NCBI GenBank assembly: GCA_036388295.1
Contig: DASVSC010000215.1
Coordinates: 1 to 10,771 of the forward strand
Source of the DNA: RYN-431 sp036388295
GTDB lineage: Bacteria; Planctomycetota; Phycisphaerae; Tepidisphaerales; Tepidisphaeraceae
Direction: 5' to 3'
Length of the DNA stretch: 10,771 bases
Part shown: piece after piece, positions 6,780 to 10,771 of the stretch
How the letters are laid out: each line of letters opens with the position of its first letter
How positions within the stretch are numbered: the stretch's first letter is position 1
Translations under genes and position numbers: made by a program
The notes under the pieces: generated by a model
What the model was told of the DNA's origin: nothing
Database searches by the model: none
The model's input: the letters and a program-made list of their open reading frames with translations, nothing else

Positions 6780-7799
6780 ATGACACTCCGCGATGCAGCC
6801 ACTCAGCCGTCCGAAGCCACCGTTACCGCGGACGACGTCGTGCGCGGCTCGGCCGCCGCGCCGCCGCTGCGCGACACCTTCGGCTTCTGCCAATGGTTTC
6901 ATTACGAAGACCGGTTTGCGGTCACGCGGACGATCGATTTGATGCACGAGCTTGGCGCAAAGCACTTACGCACTGGCATCAGCTGGGCCGACTACGTGCG
7001 GCCCGAAGGGCGCGCGTGGTACGACTGGCAGATGGCCCGCCTGCGCGAGAGCGGCCTGGACGTGCTGCTGTCGGTCTGGCACACGCCCCCGAGCATCGCC
7101 GAGGCGGCCGCCTGCAACGCCCCGCCGCGCCGCCTGCGCGATTATGCAGACTTCATCGACACGATCATCACCGACTACGGCGACGCCTTCACTGCTTTGG
7201 AACTGTGGAACGAGCCGAACAATCGCCTGAAGTGGGACTTCCCGCGCCTCGACCCGCATTGGCGCAAGTTCGGTGAAATGATCGGCTCGGCCGCCTACTG
7301 GGCGAAGGAGCGCGGGGTGTACACCGTGCTCGGCGGCATGATTCCCGTCGACCCGCACTGGCTGCGGCTGATCGAAAGCTACGGCGTGCTCCAGTACATC
7401 GACGCCGTCGCCATCCACGCCTTCCCCGGCATGTGGTTTCCCGGCCACCCGAACTGGGACTGGCGCGACCACTGGCACGGCTGGGACGCCAAAATCGCCG
7501 ATATCGCCCGCCACGCCGGCGGCCGGTCCATTTGGGTGACCGAAACCGGCATCGCCACGTGGGATCTGGCCCTGAATCGCGAGGCGAAATACGAACTGCA
7601 GGAGCAGGCCCTGATCGCTGCGGCGAACGCCAAGGCCGATCGCGTTTATTGGTACAGCCTGGTCGATTTAGACGAGCAGGAAGAGGCGATCGAAGGGTTC
7701 CACGTCGACGAAAACGAGTACCACCTGGGCCTGGTCAAACACGACGGCTACCGCAAATCGGCCTTTGAATTAACCAAACGCATGCTGGCGGTCGGCTGA
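6780..7799 (+). CDS. Clan GH-A glycoside hydrolase, beta-xylosidase-like, no signal peptide
   Basis: A 339-residue (beta/alpha)8 retaining glycosidase. The strand-4 motif ELWNEPNN (141-148) gives E145 as acid/base, and the strand-7 motif WVTETGIAT (252-260) gives E255 as nucleophile. AIHAF (211-215) and VYWYSLVD (289-296) fill the usual substrate-pocket strands. These mark clan GH-A; I would place it near GH39 or GH5 and recall similar proteins labelled beta-xylosidase, but the sugar is not readable. The N terminus (MTLRDAATQPSEAT) is hydrophilic, with no signal peptide or lipobox, so it should act in the cytoplasm. It follows the DUF1003 gene by 40 bases and is probably the operon's last gene, trimming or recycling the glycan built upstream, or acting as a transglycosylase. 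It converges on the minus-strand receiver gene, with 22 bases between them. Confidence 0.85.
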   Translation: MTLRDAATQPSEATVTADDVVRGSAAAPPLRDTFGFCQWFHYEDRFAVTRTIDLMHELGAKHLRTGISWADYVRPEGRAWYDWQMARLRESGLDVLLSVWHTPPSIAEAAACNAPPRRLRDYADFIDTIITDYGDAFTALELWNEPNNRLKWDFPRLDPHWRKFGEMIGSAAYWAKERGVYTVLGGMIPVDPHWLRLIESYGVLQYIDAVAIHAFPGMWFPGHPNWDWRDHWHGWDAKIADIARHAGGRSIWVTETGIATWDLALNREAKYELQEQALIAAANAKADRVYWYSLVDLDEQEEAIEGFHVDENEYHLGLVKHDGYRKSAFELTKRMLAVG

Positions 7800-7821
7800 C
7801 CGCTGATGGCGGCGCGATGCT

Positions 7822-8193
7822 TTATTCCCCGCGTGCGGTGCGTTCGACCAGTTCCAGCGTCGACGGGTCGCCGAGGGCCGCTTTGCCGAACCCGCGGCGG
7901 GCACCCCGGGCGACGGCGTCGTCCTGGGCGTCCGGCAGGTCGCTGACGAGCATGACGGGCGTCTCCGGGGCGGCCTTGACGATCGATTCGATCACCTCCA
8001 GTCCCGACGCCCCGTCCCCGGCCAGCACGCGGTTGACCAGCACCACGTCGAACGGCGTTTGCTTGATCTGCTGCAGCGCGTCGTCGGCCGAATTGCTGTC
8101 GACCACCTCCGCGCCGAGCCGTTCCCGCCATAGCTTGGCCATCCGCGGCCCGTCGAAACCACACTGACCGACATCCAGAATGCGAATTGGCAT
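7822..8193 (-). CDS. Stand-alone degenerate response-regulator receiver domain
   Basis: A 123-residue single-domain protein with the CheY-like alternating pattern. Strand 1 MPIRILDVGQCG (1-12) retains one acidic residue (D7) instead of the usual Asp pair. Strand 3 FDVVLVNRVL (48-57) has N54 where the phosphorylated Asp should be. Strand 4 ends in S84 (PVMLVS, the Ser/Thr position), and K104 (GFGKAAL) matches the conserved Lys. No output domain follows. It therefore probably does not accept phosphate from a kinase and may act by protein contact alone. I associate this LDVGQCG/VNR form with planctomycetes, from memory. The start is supported by AGGAG nine bases upstream on the minus strand. It is divergent from the ABC gene and convergent with the glycosidase, so it is transcribed alone. 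Partner unknown. Confidence 0.85.
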   Translation of the reverse strand: MPIRILDVGQCGFDGPRMAKLWRERLGAEVVDSNSADDALQQIKQTPFDVVLVNRVLAGDGASGLEVIESIVKAAPETPVMLVSDLPDAQDDAVARGARRGFGKAALGDPSTLELVERTARGE

Positions 8194-8202
8194 ATGTGCA
8201 AG

Positions 8203-8207
8203 CTCCT
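8203..8207 (-). promoter_or_regulatory. Shine-Dalgarno site of the receiver gene
   Basis: AGGAG on the minus strand, nine bases before the ATG at 8193. It lies one base downstream of the hairpin at 8209-8230, so folding of that hairpin could limit ribosome access. Confidence 0.6.
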
Positions 8208-8208
8208 A

Positions 8209-8230
8209 AACCCCGATAATAGACGGGGTT
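8209..8230 (-). repeat. 7-bp inverted repeat in the leader of the receiver gene
   Basis: The perfect arms AACCCCG and CGGGGTT are separated by eight bases. In the minus-strand transcript this is a GC-rich hairpin directly before the Shine-Dalgarno site. There is no T-run after it on either strand, so it is not a typical terminator. It may be an operator or a translation-control hairpin. Confidence 0.5.
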
Positions 8231-8331
8231 CTGCCGCTCGGCCGGATTTTTGCCGGGCCTCGCAAGTGGAGTCTGTCGGCCGTTTTCCGACCGAAATTAA
8301 AACGCAAAACCGAAATGTCCGATAAAATAAG

Positions 8332-8362
8332 ACCTGAGGAAATCCGTCGCTTGAGGTCAGGT
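8332..8362. repeat. Inverted repeat ACCTGA/TCAGGT upstream of the ABC gene
   Basis: Six-base perfect arms with a 19-base spacer, ending 27 bases before the ATG at 8390. A shifted pairing GACCT/AGGTC is also possible. It could be an operator or a weak leader hairpin; arms this short can arise by chance. Confidence 0.3.
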
Positions 8363-8389
8363 TGATCTTCGCCAACGTTAGGTAACCCT

Positions 8390-9457
8390 ATGAGGATCTA
8401 TATCCGGGCGCTGTCGTACTACCGCGCGGATTGGGCCGCCCTCGCGGTGCAGTTCACGCTCGTGAGTCTGGTCACCGGCGTGAACCTGCTGGCGGCCTGG
8501 CCGCTGGTGCTGCTGGTGGACACGGTCCTGAACCCGGCGGTCCAGTGGTCGCCCTCCACGGCGCGGCTGTTTTCCTTCCTGCCCGCCAGCCCGGCCATGC
8601 AGATCGTGACGCTGGCGTTGTCGGTCGTCGTGCTGCGCATGCTGTCGGACGGCCTGACGGCGGCCCAGGCGGCGGTGTCCAATCACGTGAACTGGCGCGG
8701 CACCCGGCGCGTGCGGGCCGATTTGTACCGGGCCCTGCGCCGCCTCGGCCCGGCGTACTACGCCAACAACGCCCGCCCCGCCGGCGACGGACTGTACCGC
8801 TTCACGATCGACGCCTTCGGCCCGCAGCAGATTCTCGGCACCATGATCGGTGCCGCGGTGTCGGCCGTCACGGTCTGCAGTGTAGTTTACGTTCTGTTAG
8901 GCCGGCACGTCGGACTGACGATCGCGTCGTTGGCGGTGATGCCGCTGATGTCGCTGATCAACCGCACATGGGGCCCGCGCCTGGCCGAGCGCATGGTGGC
9001 CATTCGGGCGCAGGAGGCGGAATTGGTCGCACACGTGCAGAACGTCAGCACCCCGCGTCAAGGCCGACGCTCCGCGAACTCCTCGTACCCGCGCAGCACC
9101 CGCACCACGCTCACCACCTGGTGGCGGCACGCCCGGGCGCTCTTAGCCTACAACTGGTTGATCGGCGCGACCCAGGGCCTGGGGGCGGCGGTCGTCTTCG
9201 GGTACGGCGGCTGGCTGGTCCACAACGGCAAGAGCGGCCTGACCATCGGCGAACTGACGCTGTTCCTTTCCTACGTCGGCCAGCTCTGGGGCCCGCTGGC
9301 CACCATCACCGGCCTGAGCGCGGGGCTGTCGAACGGGGCGTCGGGCGCTCGGCGCATCTTCGAAGTGCTGGACGCCGCCGCCACGGTAACGGGCGGGCCG
9401 CGCTCTATCGCAATGCCCGGCGGGCCCGTTCTCGCCGGCGACCGCCAGGCGGCGTGA
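8390..9457 (+). CDS. ABC exporter transmembrane domain lacking its ATPase domain, probably degraded
   Basis: 355 residues matching the membrane half of a type IV ABC exporter (MsbA-like). Hydrophobic helices lie at about 16-44, 67-90, 145-170, 173-191, 250-277 and 285-310. Coupling-region features include YYANNARPAGDGLYRFTIDA (123-142), and the end of the domain is RRIFEVLDAA (321-330), after which the ATPase domain should begin. Instead the protein stops 25 residues later, and no Walker A, signature or Walker B motif appears in any frame before the next gene. Residues about 219-238 are hydrophilic and unlike the usual S-x-x-R-V-K-A-F-G-R-E segment, while a RVKA reading appears in another frame at 9054-9065. 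This suggests paired frameshifts. Full exporters are about 580-600 residues. It is likely a non-functional remnant of a lipid, polysaccharide or drug exporter, unless an ATPase acts in trans. The Shine-Dalgarno site is weak. Confidence 0.75.
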   Translation: MRIYIRALSYYRADWAALAVQFTLVSLVTGVNLLAAWPLVLLVDTVLNPAVQWSPSTARLFSFLPASPAMQIVTLALSVVVLRMLSDGLTAAQAAVSNHVNWRGTRRVRADLYRALRRLGPAYYANNARPAGDGLYRFTIDAFGPQQILGTMIGAAVSAVTVCSVVYVLLGRHVGLTIASLAVMPLMSLINRTWGPRLAERMVAIRAQEAELVAHVQNVSTPRQGRRSANSSYPRSTRTTLTTWWRHARALLAYNWLIGATQGLGAAVVFGYGGWLVHNGKSGLTIGELTLFLSYVGQLWGPLATITGLSAGLSNGASGARRIFEVLDAAATVTGGPRSIAMPGGPVLAGDRQAA

Positions 9458-9490
9458 CCGGCGGCATGCCGAATGAGAACACCAGACGCC

Positions 9491-9514
9491 GTGACAAATT
9501 AGCGGATTTGTCAC
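9491..9514. repeat. Perfect 9-bp inverted repeat, candidate operator or terminator
   Basis: The arms GTGACAAAT and ATTTGTCAC are separated by TAGCGG. It lies 33 bases after the truncated ABC gene and 71 bases before the second glycosidase. The stem is only moderately GC-rich and is followed by CTTAAATC rather than a T-run, which fits a dimeric-regulator operator better than an intrinsic terminator. A weak promoter-like pair, GTGACA (9491-9496) and TTAAAT (9516-9521), spaced 19, overlaps it. Confidence 0.6.
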
Positions 9515-9574
9515 CTTAAATCGGTAGACACCATCGCGTCACGTTCACTACCCTGACCCATCTGATCATCTGCC

Positions 9575-9578
9575 GGAG
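9575..9578 (+). promoter_or_regulatory. Shine-Dalgarno site of the second glycosidase
   Basis: GGAG seven bases before the ATG at 9586. This spacing favours that ATG over the in-frame TTG at 9583, which would leave only four bases. Confidence 0.55.
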
Positions 9579-9585
9579 TTAGTTG

Positions 9586-10695
9586 ATGGCGAAAACATGG
9601 AAGTCGAAACAGGCCAAGGATTGGTACAACAGCCGGCCTTGGCTGGTGGGGTGTAATTACGCCCCGCGGACTGCGTCCAATCAGCTGGAAATGTGGCAGG
9701 CCGAGACGTTCTCTCCGGACGTCATCCGCGAAGAGCTCGGCTGGGCCAAATCGCTCGGCATGAACACCATCCGCGTGTTCCTGCACGATCTGCTTTGGAA
9801 GCAGGATTCCAAAAAGTTCCTCAAACGCATCGACACCGTCTTCGGCATCGCCAAGAAGAACGGCATCGGCGTGATGCCGGTGTTCTTTGACAGTGTGTGG
9901 CACCCGTTCCCGCACCTGGGCACGCAGGCCGACCCGGAGCCGGGCGTGCATAACTCGCGCTGGACGCAGTCGCCGGGCGTGGCGATTCTGCAGGACGAGA
10001 AGCGGTTCGACGCGCTCAAAGAGTACGTCGTCGGCGTGGTCAAACACTTCGCCGACGACGACCGCGTGCAGATCTGGGACGTCTGGAACGAGCCGGACAA
10101 CCCCAACGCCATGTCTTACGGCCTGCGTGACTTAGGCGACCGCAAGGGCGAAGTGGTCGCCAAGCTGCTGCCGCGCGTGTTCGACTGGGTGCGGTCCGCC
10201 AAGCCGAGCCAGCCGCTGACGTGCGGCATCTGGCTGGGCGACTGGAGTTCGGACGAGACATTCAAGCCGCACGAACGCGTGCAGGTCGAGAACTCCGACC
10301 TCATCAGCTTCCACTGCTACGGCCCCGCCGACGACGCCGAGCGGCGCGTCCAGCAGCTTCAGCGGTTCGGCCGCCCGCTGCTCTGCACCGAATACATGTC
10401 GCGCGGCAGCGGCAGCACGTTCGAAACGGTGCTGCCGGTGTTCCAGAAGCACCGCGTGGGTGCGTACAACTGGGGCTTCGTCGCGGGCCGTACGCAGACG
10501 AATTACCCGTGGGACTCTTGGCAGCGGCCGTACGAGCAGGAGCCGCAGCCGTGGTTCCACGAAGTGTTCCGGGCTGACGGTTCGGCGTACCGGCAGGAAG
10601 AAGTCGACGTCATCCGGGAACTCACCCGGGCGACCAACCAAACCGCCGCGCCCAAGCCGGCCGGTCAGAAAAAACGCGTTCGCGCAACGAGCTAA
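9586..10695 (+). CDS. Clan GH-A glycoside hydrolase (GH5-like cellulase/xylanase type), no signal peptide
   Basis: A 369-residue (beta/alpha)8 glycosidase. IWDVWNEPDNPN (163-174) carries the acid/base E169, and LLCTEYMSR (265-273) the nucleophile E269. SFHCYGP (241-247) and YNWGFVAGRTQT (294-305) supply substrate-pocket residues. The N-terminal half, with WLVGCNYAPRTASNQLEMWQ (19-38) and GMNTIRVFLHDLLW (58-71), closely recalls proteins annotated as 1,4-beta-xylanase or cellulase-family hydrolase (from memory). Known relatives often carry signal peptides; this one starts MAKTWKSKQAKDW with none, so a cytoplasmic location is likely. The tail AAPKPAGQKKRVRATS is basic and disordered. It is monocistronic as far as the window shows, and the inverted repeat at 9491-9514 is its likely control region. 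Expected to cleave a beta-linked glycan or oligosaccharide; the sugar is not determined. Confidence 0.87.
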   Translation: MAKTWKSKQAKDWYNSRPWLVGCNYAPRTASNQLEMWQAETFSPDVIREELGWAKSLGMNTIRVFLHDLLWKQDSKKFLKRIDTVFGIAKKNGIGVMPVFFDSVWHPFPHLGTQADPEPGVHNSRWTQSPGVAILQDEKRFDALKEYVVGVVKHFADDDRVQIWDVWNEPDNPNAMSYGLRDLGDRKGEVVAKLLPRVFDWVRSAKPSQPLTCGIWLGDWSSDETFKPHERVQVENSDLISFHCYGPADDAERRVQQLQRFGRPLLCTEYMSRGSGSTFETVLPVFQKHRVGAYNWGFVAGRTQTNYPWDSWQRPYEQEPQPWFHEVFRADGSAYRQEEVDVIRELTRATNQTAAPKPAGQKKRVRATS

Positions 10696-10704
10696 GCAAG
10701 TTGG

Positions 10705-10770
10705 TTATAGGACCCAGCCCGGTTTGCCGATGATAGAGCTGACGCCACCGATCCAAAGGCCGTCGGCACG
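10705..10770 (-). CDS. Possible C-terminal end of a minus-strand gene (partial)
   Basis: On the minus strand an open frame enters from the window edge and ends at TAA (10705-10707), encoding 21 residues that include ADGLWIGGVSSIIGKPGW. The composition looks protein-like, and convergence with the glycosidase (9 bases between stops) would be normal. But 22 codons are too few to judge, and a plus-strand frame is open over the same bases. Confidence 0.2.
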   Translation of the reverse strand, partial: RADGLWIGGVSSIIGKPGWVL

Positions 10771-10771
10771 G

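Larger units (their letters stand above)
8194..8389. promoter_or_regulatory. Divergent intergenic region between receiver gene and ABC gene
   Basis: This 196-base gap should contain both promoters for the divergent genes. From about 8285 to 8335 it is markedly AT-richer than the flanking genes and contains TAAAAT (8323-8328), a possible -10 box for the ABC gene, but no convincing -35 box at the right distance. CCGAAAT occurs twice (8291 and 8310), 19 bases apart. ACCTGA (8332-8337) and TCAGGT (8357-8362) form an inverted repeat between the possible -10 box and the start codon. No coding frame of note. Promoter placement is uncertain. Confidence 0.4.

Noticed and set aside
5846..6802. Minus-strand open frame of 318 codons across the methyltransferase and DUF1003 genes
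   Set aside because: It spans two recognised genes on the other strand and has no motif.
7800..7812. Short stem CCGC/GCGG between the convergent glycosidase and receiver genes as a terminator
   Set aside because: Only four pairs and no T-run on either strand; likely chance.
8237..8260. GC-rich partial dyad around a T5 run as an intrinsic terminator
   Set aside because: The arms pair only with a bulge, the T-run is in the loop rather than after the stem, and no gene ends nearby.
8431..9519. Alternative plus-frame of 362 codons over the ABC gene
   Set aside because: Its translation is Arg/Gly/Pro-rich without membrane helices, while the chosen frame has six hydrophobic segments and family motifs.

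Overview
The window is GC-rich, densely coded DNA, apparently from a bacterium. I suspect Planctomycetota, possibly the Phycisphaerae. That rests on base composition, basic protein tails, and a small degenerate receiver protein opening with 'LDVGQCG', a style I associate with that phylum. It is an inference, not a measurement. I see no rRNA, tRNA, CRISPR array or insertion sequence, and no gene-free stretch exceeds 200 bases.

Positions 3-6739, and probably on to 7799, form one plus-strand glycan-type operon. In order it holds the C-terminal part of a zinc-dependent-type (MDR) dehydrogenase, a GT4 glycosyltransferase, three consecutive CgeB-like glycosyltransferases, a CmoB-like SAM methyltransferase, a small DUF1003 membrane protein, and a clan GH-A glycoside hydrolase without a signal peptide. 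Five consecutive junctions overlap, by 13, 4, 1, 4 and 4 bases, so translation is probably coupled. The gene set suggests assembly of a short, modified glycoside or glycolipid: a dehydrogenase adjusts a precursor, four transferases add sugars, a methyltransferase caps or decorates, and a glycosidase trims or recycles. I cannot name the product. I recall a methyltransferase family (TIGR04290) found in similar cassettes, but could not check this.

Positions 7800-8389 hold a convergent minus-strand gene for a stand-alone receiver domain with Asn in place of the phosphorylated Asp. It is followed by a 196-base divergent intergenic region that is AT-richer than its surroundings and contains inverted repeats.

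Positions 8390-9457 encode the membrane half of an ABC exporter. The ATPase half is absent, and a short stretch in the middle looks frame-scrambled, so the gene is probably decaying or truncated.

Positions 9458-9585 are intergenic and carry a perfect 9-base inverted repeat. Positions 9586-10695 encode a second clan GH-A glycosidase, also without a signal peptide. The last 76 bases may hold the end of a minus-strand gene, but this is weak.
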